In this document: in pieces, positions 38,126 to 49,204 of the stretch
Layout: the number at the start of each line of letters is the position of its first letter
Position numbering within the stretch: the first letter of the stretch is position 1
Source of the DNA: Tubulanus polymorphus
Taxonomy: Eukaryota; Nemertea; Palaeonemertea; Tubulaniformes; Tubulanidae
Assembly (NCBI RefSeq): GCF_964204645.1
Contig: NC_134028.1
Span: 11,513,001-11,577,000 of the forward strand
DNA: 64,000 bases
Direction: 5' to 3'
Program-made: the position numbers and the translations under genes
Notes under the pieces: generated by a model
Databases searched by the model: none
What the model was told of the DNA's origin: nothing
What the model saw: only the letters and a program-made list of their open reading frames with translations

Positions 38126-38189
38126 TCCAAAATATACCAGACCGAGTAAATTTCCAAAACGACCTTAACACACTGTTCGACCAAAAAAC

Positions 38190-38536
38190 TTAATGTTCCG
38201 ACAAAACCACGGGCGACAAAACCAAAATTATGAATTGTCGCGGGTGACAAAACCAAAATATTGAATTGTCACGGGTGACAAAACAAAAATAATGAATTGT
38301 CGCGGGCGATAAAACCAAAATAATGAATTGTCGCGGGCGATAAAACCACAATAATGAATTGTCGCGGGCGTTAAAACCAAAATATTGAATCGTCGCGGGC
38401 GTTAAAACCAAAATATTGAATCGTCGCGGGCGATAAAACCAAAATAATGAATTGTCGCGGACGGCAAAAACAAAATAATGAATTGTTGCGTGCGACAAAA
38501 CCAAAATAATGAATTGTCGCGGGCGACAAAACCAAA
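38190..38536. repeat. 31 bp minisatellite, first block (about 11 units)
   Basis: Units of GAATTGTCGCGGGCGAYAAAA then CCAAAATAAT. Each contains the small palindrome TTGTCGC-GG-GCGACAA. The block is interrupted at 38537 by a family A element and resumes at 39789. Confidence 0.97.
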
Positions 38537-39788
38537 CTAGGGGTCCAGGGACACCATGCTCACTTGGGAAGTGGTTTCAAATGCTCAACTATCTAACAAT
38601 TTCAATACATAACGCCCTCTAGTGACCATATACAAAAACCAATGACCTTGAAACCCACCACAATCATAGAACATGTGAGCAGCTATGATTTTGTAATTGA
38701 TTGTGATAACAAAATATGCCTCGTTACCAATTTAATATGGAAATACTAAGTTACTCTACTATTCAATGCCCTCTGGTGACCATATGCAAAACCCAATGAC
38801 CTTAAAACTCACCACAATCGTAGTACATGTCATGAAATACAATTTTGCAATTGATCATAGTAACAAAATATGCCTAGTTACCAATCTAATAAGGAAATAC
38901 TAAGCCATTCTACTATTCAGCGCCCCCTGGTGACTATATGGAATAACTAATGTCCTTAAAAACTCACCACAATCATAGACGATGTCATGAACAACAACTT
39001 AACAATGGATCATGGTAACAAACTATGCCTAGGTACCAATCTAATAAGGAAAAACTAAGCTTTTCTACTATTCAACGCACCCTGGTGACTATATGGAATA
39101 ACTAATGTCCTTAAAAACTCACCACAATCATAGACGATGTCATGAACTACAACTTTGCAATTGATCATGGTAACAAAATATGCCTTGGTACAAATATAAT
39201 ATAGCGATACTAAGTTATTGTATATTTCAACGCCCCCTGATGGCCACATTCAAAAACCAATGACCTTGAAACTCACCAAAATCATAGAACACGTTATGGG
39301 CTACAACTTTCCAATTGAATATAGTAACACAATATGCTTAGGTATCAATTTAATGTGGAAAAACTTTTTCCCACCTACGAATGAGTACTGATGACACCAA
39401 GATGGCCGCCAATTGCGTCATAATTGGCTGATCAAAATACCTGTCCCAGGTATAAAACATCCCTCTCTAAAGAATAGCCATCAGCAATAGCAATGAGAAA
39501 TGGCAAACCAGTAGGAAACTACAGGACCTAGAATTCTGGCCAAAATTGACATTTTTGGGCACTAAAAAGGCCATAGGACGGCCATCTTGAGTCAGATCGA
39601 CCCAATTTTCTTATGCTGATGGGCCTTTGGTAGATTCAAATATAAACGAAAGATCAAGGTAATTGATCAAAGCGTCTTCAAAATTTCCCACGAAAACTTC
39701 CCGAAATAATGGATTCTGTCTATGGACGGACGGACGGACGAAAAGTGAACGCAATAGCCCGCTGGGACTAAAGTCCCAAGTGGACTGA
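38537..39788 (+). mobile_element. Family A element inserted in the minisatellite
   Basis: Starts CTAGGGGTCCAGGGACACC right after the repeat sequence GACAAAACCAAA, and ends with GGACGGACGGACGAAAAGTG and the hairpin AGCCCGCTGGGACT/AGTCCCAAGTGGACT plus an A-run before GAATTGTCG. Five monomers and one body, about 1.25 kb. The clean minisatellite flanks give the best definition of the element's ends. Confidence 0.9.
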
Positions 39789-42700
39789 AAAAGAATTGTC
39801 GTGGGCGACAAAACCAAACTAATGAATTGTCGCGGGTGATAAAACCAAAATATTGAATTGTCACGGGCGACAAAACCAAACTAATGAATTGTCGGGGGCG
39901 ATAAAACCAAACTATGAATTGTCGCGGGCGATAAAACAAAAATATTGAATTGTCCCGGGTGATAAAACCAAAATATTGAATTGTCGCGGGCGACAAAACC
40001 AAACTAATGAATTGTCGCGGGCGATAAAACCAAACTATGAATTGTCGCGGGCGATAAAACCAAAATAATGAATTGTCTCGGGCGACAAAAACATAATATT
40101 TAATTGTCACGTGCGATAAAACCAAAATAATGAATTGTCGCGGGCGACAAAACCAAAATAATGAATTGTCGCGGGCGACAAAACCAAAATAATGAATTGT
40201 TGCGGGCGATAAAACCAAAATAATGAATTGTCTCGTGGGACAAAATTATCGCGGGCGATAAAACCAAAATATTGAATTGTCGCGGGCGAAAAAACCAAAA
40301 TAGTGATTTGTCGCGGGCGACAAAACCAAAATATTGAATTGTCGCGGGCGACAAAAAAAAAAATAAAACCAAAATAATGAATTGTCGCGGGCGACAAACA
40401 CAAAATAATGAATTATCACGGGCGATAAAACCAAAATATTGAATTGTCGCGGGCGACAAAACCAAACTAATGAATTGTCGGGGGCGATAAAACCAAACTA
40501 TGAATTGTCGCGAACAAAAATATTGAATTGTCCCGGGTGATAAAACCAAAATATTGAATTGTCGCGAGCGACAAAACCAAACTAATGAATTGTCGCAGGC
40601 GATAAAACCAAACTATGAATTGTCGCGGGCGATAAAACCAAGATATTGAATTGTCTCGGGCGCCAAAAACATAATATTTAGTTGTCACGTGTGATAAGAC
40701 CAAAATAATGAATTGTCGCGGGCGACAAAACCAAAATAATGAATTGTTGCGGGCGATAAAACCAAAATAATGAATTGTCGCGGGCGACAAACACAAAATA
40801 ATGAATTATCACGGGCGATAAAACCAAAATATTGAATTGTCGCGGGCGACAAAACCAAACTAATGAATTGTCAGGGGCGATAAAACCAAACTATGAATTG
40901 TCGCGGGCGATAAAACAAAAATATTGAATTGTCGCGGGTGATAAAACCAAAATATTGAATTGTCGCGGGCGACAAAACCAAACTAATGAATTGTCGCGGG
41001 CGATAAAACCAAACTATGAATTGTCGCGGGCGATAAAACCAAAATAATGAATTGTCTCGGGCGACAAAAACATAATATTTAGTTGTCACGTGCGATAAGA
41101 CCAAAATAATGAATTGTCGCGGGCGACAAAACCAAAATAATGAATTGTTGCGGACGATAAAACCAAAATAATGAATTGTCGCGGACGACAAAAACAAACT
41201 ATGAATTGTCGCGGGCGATAAAACCAAAATAATGAATTGTCTCGGGCGACAAAAACATAATATTTAGTTGTCACGTGCGATAAGACCAAAATAGTGATTT
41301 GTCGCGGGCGACAAAACCAAAATATTGAATTGTCACGGGCGACAAAAAAAAAAATAAAACCAAAATAATGAATTGTCGCGGGCGACAAACACAAAATATT
41401 GAATTGTCGCGGGCGACAAAACCAAACTAATGAATTGTCGGGGGCGATAAAACCAAACTATGAATTGTCGCGGGCGATAAAACAAAAATATTGAATTGTC
41501 GTGGGTGATAAATCCAAAATATTGAATTGTCGCGAGCGACAAAACCAAACTAATGAATTGTCGCGGGCGATAAAACCAAACTATGAATTGTCGCGGGCGA
41601 TAAAACCAAAATATTGAATTGTCTCGGGCGCCAAAAACATAATATTTAGTTGTCACGTGCGATAAGACCAAAATAATGAATTGTCGCGGGCGACAAAACC
41701 AAAATAATGAATTGTTGCGGGCGATAAAACCAAAATAATGAATTGTCGCGGGCGACAAACACAAAATAATGAATTATCACGGGCGATAAAACCAAAATAT
41801 TGAATTGTCGCGGGCGACAAAACCAAACTAATGAATTGTCGGGGGCGATAAAACCAAAATATTGAATTGTCGCGGGCGACAAAACCAAAAAAAGAATTGT
41901 CGGGGCGACAAAACCAAAATAATGAATTGTCGCTGGAGATAAAACCAAAGTAATGAATTGTCGCGGGCGATAAAACCAAACTAATGAATTGTCGCGGGTG
42001 ATAAAACCAAAATATTGAATTGTCACGGGTGACAAAACCAAACTAATGAATTGTCGGCGGCGATAAAACCAAACTGTGAATTGTCACGGGCGATTAAACA
42101 AAAATATTGAATTGTCGCGGGTGATAAAACCAAAATATTGAATTGTCGCGGGCGACAAAACCAAACTTATGAATTGTCGCGGGCGATAAAACCAAACTAT
42201 GAATTGTCGCGAGCGATAAAACCAAAATAATGAATTGTCGCGGGCGATAAAACCAAAATAATGAATCATCGCGGGCGATAAAAACAAAATATTGAATTGT
42301 CGCGGGCGATTAAACCAATATAATGAATTGTCGCAGGCGACAAAACCAAAATATTGAATTGTCGCGGGCGACAAAACCACCAAAAAAAATTGTCGCAGGC
42401 GACTAAAACAAAATATAAAACCAAAATAATGAATTGTCGCGGGCGACAAAACCAAACTAATGAATTGTCGCGGGCGACAAAACCAAAAAAAGAATTGTCG
42501 GGGCGACAAAACCAAAATAATGAATTGTCGCGGGCGATAAAACCAAAATAATGAATTGTCGCGGACGATAAAACCAAAATAATGAATTGTCGCGGGCGAC
42601 AAAACCAAAAAGAAGAATTGTCGTGGGCGACAAAACCAAAATAATGAATTGTCGCTGGAGATAAAACCAAACTAATGAATTGTCGCGGGCGACAAAACCA

Positions 42701-43345
42701 AAAAAAGAATTGTCGGGCGACAAAACCAAAATAATGAATTGTCGCAGACGGTAAAACCAAAATAATGAATTGTCGCGGGCGATAAAACCAAAATGGTGAA
42801 TTGTCGCGGGCAACAAAACCAAAATAATGAATTGTCGTGGGCGATAAAACCAGAATAATGAATTGTCGCCGGCGATAAAACCAAAATAATGAATTGTCTC
42901 GGGCGACAAAACCAAAATATTGAATTGTCGCAGGCGATAAAACCAAAATATTGAATTGTTGCAGGCGATAAAACCAAAATATTGAATTGTCGCGGGCGAC
43001 AAAACCAAAAAAAAAAATTGTCGCGGGCGACAAAAACAAAATATAAAACCAAAATAATGAATTGTCGCGGGCGACAAAACACAAAAGAAGAATTGTCGCG
43101 GGCTACAAAACCAAAATAATGAATTGTCGCTGGCGATAAAACCAAAGTAGTGAATTGTCGTGGGCGATAAAACCAAAATATTGAATTTTTGCGGGCGACA
43201 AGACCAAAATAATGAATTGTCGCAAGCGATAAAACCAAAATAATGAATTGTCGCGGGCGATAAAAACAAAATATTGAATTGTCGCGTGTGACAAAACCAA
43301 AATAATGAATTGTCGCGGGCGACAAAATCAAAATCATTGTTTTCT
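39789..43345. repeat. 31 bp minisatellite, main block (about 115 units)
   Basis: Same unit as 38190-38536. Sub-blocks recur: GTCACGTGCGATAAGACC at about 40.69, 41.09, 41.27 and 41.65 kb; a GACA(A)9-12TAAAACC variant at 40.35 and 41.34 kb; and a 30 bp AACTATGAATTG variant. These indicate higher-order units of roughly 0.4-0.6 kb. All three minus-strand frames stay open because 31 is not a multiple of 3 and the unit lacks stops; the resulting ARDNSLFWFYRPRQF proteins (up to 312 codons) are artefacts. Confidence 0.98.
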
Positions 43346-44400
43346 CGCGTTATTTTAGTTTTGTCGTTTTGTCGTAATGTCGCCCTCATTTGCATATTCG
43401 TGTTTTCTTTATCTTATCAGCCACCATACTAAAGCCTTAAGGTCGCGTAAAACTCGATAAACACTTCAAGCGACACAGCGAACGATCTCCTTTCCTCCAC
43501 AGCGAACGCTTACTCCGAATGTCAAGTGTGAGTCCAGCATACGGATAGGAGTGTGTTATATACTTGTATTTAGTAAATACCTTGTGCATTTGACAATGAT
43601 CGGTATGTACTGTAGGAAATATAGAGTATTAATAAATGGTTGGAGCCCGCGGCCGAATAAAGTAATATATTCTTTTATTTTGATACCTCGTCGACATAAC
43701 AGCTTTTCTCCGCCATATCTCTTCGGCCTGTTTAATTTAGGCCTACGATTCCCCGGTACACTAAAGATTAATCTTAGTAAATACACGACTAATTCGGTAA
43801 AGAAAAATAGGTATTGTTAAACTAACTCCTTGAAACCCGCAGCCAAATCACTGGTAGTAATAAATTAATTTGTACTCGATTTGATTCTCATGATGTGGAG
43901 AAACTCGCAGCTCATCCCCGGAACGTCGATGTAGTAACACACGTCGATTCGTCGATGTTTACGGCTCGACAGTGCTTTTAAAATCTAAAGTAGTAAATTT
44001 CCAGTGTATCGGTAATATGATTTGATGAGGAAAATGGGCTATTGTTAAAATCACTGTTTGAAGACCGCGACTGAATGTGAAGTCTGCGGCAATAAATTAG
44101 TTCATTTATACTTGAATTGATAATCGAAGTGACAGTCGGCCTACGGGTTGATTTCGGGATGACGACTCGAAAAACATGTCGCCCCATTGAATGGGGCTAA
44201 ATTTTCGATGTTTACAGCCCGACAGCGCTTTTGTAACGATGATTCGTGAAAAAACACGCAGACTATTTGTAGATCTCAGTGAGCTGAACGATATTATATG
44301 GATTGTATATGAAACAGCGGTAAGGTAACAAAGCCTATGTTCTTTTGGTAAAAATAGTGTGGAAGAAAATAATAATAATAATAATCACGAGGATATCAAT
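43346..44400. repeat. Right part of the insertion: diverged tandem duplicates of about 230 bp
   Basis: Segments starting near 43816 and 44044 share GTTAAA, CCGC, AATAAATTA, GATTC/GATAAT, TTTCGATGTTTAC and GCYCGACAGYGCTTTT, and a third weaker copy begins near 43623. Sequence 43.35-43.56 kb is GC-richer and could be a promoter, but no ORF follows. Confidence 0.6.
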
Positions 44401-44430
44401 AGGGTTTTCTGTGAAATAACAGAAAACCCT
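44401..44430. repeat. Terminal hairpin of the insertion
   Basis: AGGGTTTTCTGT and ACAGAAAACCCT pair perfectly around GAAATA. The first half resembles the GGGTTTCTGTGAAAC terminus of the element at 44918. Confidence 0.85.
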
Positions 44431-44702
44431 AATGATCTAATAATGCAAACAGTGGTAAAGACTCTCAACTACTATGAAAATGACATCGGCACTGTTTTCA
44501 ATGTGACATATATAAACACATGAAGAAGCGACTCGACTTATACACCGACTATAGCCCTAGCACAACTTTTTAAACTGAAAATTTGACCTCCATTTATACA
44601 CCGGGTCGACTTGTACACCGGAAAATACGGTAGTTTAGGTGACGGCTTCATTTTCTTAAAGCGCGCGGTATCAAAGGTTGTGTTTCTACCTTTAAATATA
44701 AA

Positions 44703-44915
44703 GCACATGGCTAATTAGTATTTCAAGGCCATCAATGCCTAGCGCCAATTTGTGAAAAAGCTATTTTTTTCCTTACACAATTGTCGAGGATAAATTTTCT
44801 GAGGTGCAAATATAAATTCAACTAAATCAACTTAACATCAAATCAACTAAAGATTTCCTAGAAATCGATCTTGAAGTAGAATTTCAAATATCAAATAAAA
44901 CTCGGAAGTAAAACA
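44703..44915 (+). repeat. Dispersed repeat, second copy (see 28.10 kb)
   Basis: Same order of blocks as 28098-28310. It lies between the family C right end and the 44.9 kb inverted-repeat element. Confidence 0.85.
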
Positions 44916-44917
44916 AT

Positions 44918-47422
44918 GGGTTTCTGTGAAACATGGGGTAGCGAATTGGGGCCCACATATGGGGCCCCATTCTGGGGTACCACCATATATATTTAATCAA
45001 GGTTTTTTTCAATATCAGGTGTCGACACCGATAAGCGTGGACTTTTTGTATTGACTGATTAAGAAGAGCGGCCTAAAAATCACTTTAAATTCTGAAATAT
45101 CTGAAAGTTTTGAAGTGGGCTGCCGGATCACTGGGAACCAGTCAAATGGAAAACCGAAAACACAGAATATATATCGTAAAGTGATAAGTTGTCTTTACTT
45201 TCTTGCTGGTGGAAGCGAGTTCGTTAACGATACTGGACCACTGGCAAGTGAGGTATGACTTGTACCCACATCAGGCCGCCCTCCCTTACAAATAATTCAC
45301 ATATGTTATGTGTGTGAATAACACACATTACATGAGTGAAAGGTGTGAAAGACACAAAAAACACATGTGATTCCAGCCATCGCACGTATGATCTGTGTTG
45401 TGGAGCCCATGACATGTGTGAATAACACATGATCACACGTGTGATTCTGAAATACATGTGTGATTGAGAAATACATGTGTGATTCACACATGTGATTGGC
45501 TCAACAACACAGATCACATGTGTAACCGCTGGGATCACACATGTCATAGAATAACACATGTGATTAACATCAATTATTCGAATCTGCAACACGTGTGATT
45601 GTACATGTGATCACTTCGGATATGAACCATTCCAATGTTGGTTCCAAATTTTGAACAGCTGCATTTTTGTCATAGAGTCCATGTTGGAATAAGAATATTT
45701 CCATAACTGTTCTCATTATTTCAACATTTTCAACACGTACGTGTTAAGATTTTATGCCGCGCCTACTGTGCAAAACCTAGTGCGAATGTCCATTCCTAGT
45801 TTGTATTTTCATTCGACTAAATTAATAAAATAAGGTTATTATATATTTTTGCATTCGCTATTGAAAAAATATAAATATAAATATTCAAAAAAGACTTTGA
45901 AAAATTATCAGGTATTTACGGGATTCGAACCGTTCACAACGTCTAGCAAAGGACAGGGAATGAGCATGCAGGCATTATTTCGAGGATGTTTTTGCTGTTT
46001 TTAGTCAATTTTCATGGTTAATTTCTTAGTTCGAACAGTCTGGTGTTTGAGTTTAAGCTCCAAGGCAAGTATTATTGTGTTTCATCAAATATTTATAGTC
46101 GACAATGATGATTGAATTTACTGTAAACGGTAAAATCTGTGGCGTTTACTGAATCAATTAAATCAAATTCATCCAAACTTTATTTGATGCATGGCAAAGT
46201 ACAACATGTCCATGCCTAGCTTTTTCAAGTAGGCCTAGATTACACCATGAACTCTTTTTAAATCACAATCTGTCCAGTCATGAAAAAGACGCTCATTTGC
46301 ATACTATACTAATGATTCCTTAACATTGAACTGAATGATCAGCCAGTATTGAACAGTATTTGCCAATTCTTTCTACAAATGAATTAATCACTTACAAATG
46401 AAAATGGAATACTTTCAGCCGGAACAGATTACTGAAAAAGAGGTCAAGAGTCCTGTTATGGTAGGTGTGACCAGATGATTGACATTAGGGATATTGATTT
46501 ATTGTTTGGAATTGTGTGCAATATCAAAAGGTTTTATAAATTTGTCTCATTCCAGATCAATGTTTTGAAGTATAGATCGGGGGTTACCGCAGCCGAAATT
46601 AGAAAGAAAGAAAGAAGATTGGACAAACAGTATAAATCGACGAAGTAAATCTGTAAATATTTGAAAATAAAATTCCCATTAACATATACACAAGTGAGTT
46701 ATTACATTTGGTTGGTAATTTTGAAACTACATTTCGTTTTGCCATTATGTGGATCTCCTTTTAGGCAATGGGTTTTTAGGAAATTGTGAAGTTTAGATAA
46801 AACATCATGTCCAGAGAAACAAGTGGTCAAATTTTGACCATTATGAATGTGTATTTATACTTTTTCGTGAAAACAGTCGTGTGGAGCTCGAACAATCAGG
46901 ATGAGTGCAGATCACATGCGTTATAAATCACACATGACTGTGTAAAATGACATGTGTGATTCACATTCAGGGCTGTATCACATGTGTGATTCACATGTGT
47001 AAAAATGGGACAATTCACACGTGTGATTTAGAAAATAACACGTGTTGATACAGCTTGAATGTGAATCTCATGTGTGATTCACGTGATTCACATGTGTAAA
47101 AAAATGGGATAAAATCACACATGTGATTCACATACATGGCTGTATCATACGTGTGATAATGTGCTGCTTTAACACATGTGAATCATACATGTTTTTTAAA
47201 GAATCACATATGTGATTTTTTTGTAAGGGATTTCAAACATTAGTTACTAATATCTTGGAATTTAAAGCAATTTTCTTGCCAGCTCATCTAAATCAATTGA
47301 TAAAAATAGGGAGCTGAAACAGGTCCACGTTTATCGGTGTTAATATCTGATATCAAAACACCCCGGTTTAATATATATGATTGTATTCCATGTGGGGGCC
47401 CCAATCCGTTTCACAGAAACCC
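44918..47422. mobile_element. 2.5 kb inverted-repeat element, about 200 bp arms
   Basis: The ends are GGGTTTCTGTGAAAC (44918-44932) and GTTTCACAGAAACCC (47408-47422), each itself a small hairpin. The arms continue inward: TTGGGGCCC, ATATATTTAA / TTAATATATAT, ACACCGATAA.CGTGGAC and a CTTTAAATTC block. The interior has no transposase, only CACATGTG-rich stretches and unique DNA. Class unknown. Confidence 0.8.
45283..47229. repeat. Inner inverted repeat with CACATGTG-rich flanks
   Basis: CCCTTACAAA (45283) and TTTGTAAGGG (to 47229) bracket two stretches (about 45.29-45.62 and 46.91-47.22 kb) dominated by repeats of AATCACACATGTGATT-type palindromes. It may be a second element nested in the 44918-47422 element, or its inner domain. 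A tRNA B-box-like GGATTCGAACC (minus strand) lies at about 45920. Confidence 0.7.
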
Positions 47423-48097
47423 TAACACAATACTATGGGTTCATGTGAAAACCTGCTGGTTTCTACAGCTTATCCAATCATAGAGGAGCCTTTGCTCAGT
47501 GATTGGCTTTTTATAAGTGAAAAAAATTAAATGTCCTAATACGTTTATGACTGACCTGGAAATATGACAATACATGCAAAACCCAATTTTTTCCAATTTC
47601 TTTACATAGTGCTTACAACATAAAAGTTATTTATTAGCTAAGTGTGCAGGCAATACTTCAAAACCCATCCATTCGCAAGTCTAAATGATAAATCCAATAA
47701 TCTTGGGAAACTTATATCCTAACAACGTTAAGCAAGATAAAAAAATAAATTGCCCATGGGCAAAGTGTGGTTTACCTTGAAAGCTAGAGGTTGTTTGGAG
47801 TAAGGGCATTGCTTGAAAAAATCTTTTTAATTCGTGACTTCAAAGTTCTAGAAGTTTATATTGTATTTTATCTTTCTTAAAGAATTATTTTGTAGTCAAA
47901 TAAGACCAAAGATAAACATTTGTTTATGGTCTACGTCCAAAATTTCGTAGGGTACAGATAGACGCGGCATTGGAAACTATTTTATATTTAAAAAAAATAA
48001 TTTCACAATATGAAAAAATATTCAAATAAAATTCATATGATGTCACATATCAGAGGGTGGCTGAATATTGAGTCTTGGAAACGAAACCTCTTCCAAT
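47423..48097. other. Non-coding stretch, nothing recognised
   Basis: AT-rich; no feature supported. Confidence 0.5.
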
Positions 48098-48555
48098 CAG
48101 GTGCGGATCCAGACTATCGCACATGCAGCACGTGCGGTAGTCGCAGTTTTCAAATGCCCTTGAAAAATTTATGTTTCGGGAAAAAAGTAAATAAAAGGGC
48201 ACACAATTTGTGCGTCATAAAAAATAATTGCCTTTCTGTACAAGGCGTAAAGCGAAATGTGGATGAAATAAATTGCCCAAAATCATAAAAGGCAACCTAA
48301 GGCATTTTTTACTCAAAAGGGCACTATTCTAAAAAATAAATTATTGTCGCTCTATAAATTTAATCGAGAAATGGCAAATTTTGACCAAATACCTAAAAAA
48401 GGCTAAAAGCGAATTGAATGTGAAGACACATTTAGTGGCATGATACGATTGCACTCAAACTCAAACTCGCTCGCTGGGCATTAATACTGGCCCTTTTCAG
48501 TTGGTGCCCTTTTTCACTGTGCTGTAGTCACTGTATGGCCCTGGATCGGCGCCTG
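48098..48555. mobile_element. hAT-type MITE
   Basis: The left end CAGGTGCGGATCCAG (48098-48112) is matched by the right end CTGGATCGGCGCCTG (48541-48555) in inverted form. CAGG.GCGGATC.. termini are common in animal hAT MITEs. CCAAT occurs on both outer sides, possibly part of a target duplication. The 92-codon ORF at 48010-48288 straddles the left end and is not a gene. Confidence 0.7.
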
Positions 48556-48939
48556 CCAATGTATGGCCGCGGAAGCTAAAACACCGGGGCGTAGTATTAG
48601 ATCGTTTTGAATCCTGGAATTTACCGCTACAATATTCAGACCTCGACCTATACCTATAGTTTGCTGCTTAGTATTTTCAGGTCACAAGAAATTACAATTT
48701 CTTACAACTTCTATCAAACAGAAAACACAGCGCTCATCTTCTGCTATGACGATTATTCAGCCTGTTATCATACAAAACGTGCACGCGCCAAGCATCTCCG
48801 TATAGTAGTCTGTATGAGCGTGTGTTTGTGTGTGCAACAGTCTAATGTTTAGCACTCCCGTCCCGCGCACGTGGAGGCCTTGTGTAGTGAACGCTCGCTT
48901 CACTTCAATCTCAATCAATGGGTATTAAAACGAAACAAT

Positions 48940-49204
48940 ACCTATGGCGATATGTGAAATAATTATATTCTCACCAGCAATGAGCATTTAAAATTCGCAC
49001 TTAGTCCAATGAAACGTTCGCCATAAATGGCTTCCCCATAATTATTTTAGTAGGGCCGGAATTCCCCGTGTATCCCAAAAACAGCCAATCACATTCGCTC
49101 GTAGAGACGACGCCCCCCAATCGAGGTCATTGCAATTTTATACGCAAGAGCTAAGAATTTTCCCGCCAAAAACAGTTTTTCGTCGAATTTAAACAGAGTT
49201 GACC
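48940..49204 (+). promoter_or_regulatory. Promoter-like region upstream of the 49.2 kb exon
   Basis: Contains AGTCCAATGAAACG and ACAGCCAATCAC (CCAAT boxes) about 120-200 bp before the ATG and a GCCCCCCAATCG block. The same region is conserved at 36.06-36.32 kb. No TATA box is evident. Confidence 0.4.

Larger units (their letters stand above)
37828..44430. mobile_element. 6.6 kb composite insertion with minisatellite core
   Basis: The boundaries are fixed by comparison with the empty site in the 57.2 kb copy. The left end is ATATAGCTGCAAAGCAGC, with a GCTGC/GCAGC mini-hairpin. The right end is a 12 bp-stem hairpin AGGGTTTTCTGT/ACAGAAAACCCT (44401-44430) followed by AA. Insertion is between A and T and the end reads CTAA, as in Helitrons (CTRR), though a 5' TC is absent. 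Tandem-repeat cores are described in Helentron-related non-autonomous elements (HINE/pearl types). A similar left end occurs at 19.28 kb. Contents: RT fragment, minisatellite, embedded family A, and 1 kb of diverged duplicates. Confidence 0.6.
37388..44630. mobile_element. TIR element (family C) split by a 6.6 kb insertion
   Basis: The left half 37388-37827 and right half 44431-44630 together match the uninterrupted element at 57207-57860. Both ends show TA then CCGTATTTTCCGGTGTA or its reverse complement. Internal blocks GGTCGACTTATACACCGG, CAGTGTTTATATAAGCCGCG and CTATAGCCCTA are shared. The break falls in CCCAA/TGAT of the intact copy. Short TIRs and TA flanks suggest a Tc1/mariner-like MITE; superfamily is unproven. 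Confidence 0.88.

Noticed and set aside
38190-43345. CRISPR array appearance (short palindromic repeats)
   Set aside because: There are no unique spacers: repeats are contiguous 31 bp units in a eukaryotic genome, with no cas genes.
38190-43395. Many minus-strand ORFs up to 312 codons (ARDNSLFWFYRPRQF repeats)
   Set aside because: Products of the 31 bp minisatellite in three frames; no independent sign of coding.
45224-45592. 122-codon His/Cys-rich minus-strand ORF
   Set aside because: Translation of CACATGTG palindrome repeats in the inverted-repeat element.
45900-45960. tRNA gene suggested by GGTTCGAATCCC on the minus strand
   Set aside because: Only a T-arm-like segment is present; no matching acceptor or D arm.
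48010-48288. 92-codon ORF with CSTCG motif resembling a zinc finger
   Set aside because: It straddles the left terminus of a hAT MITE; the Cys codons come from the TIR region.
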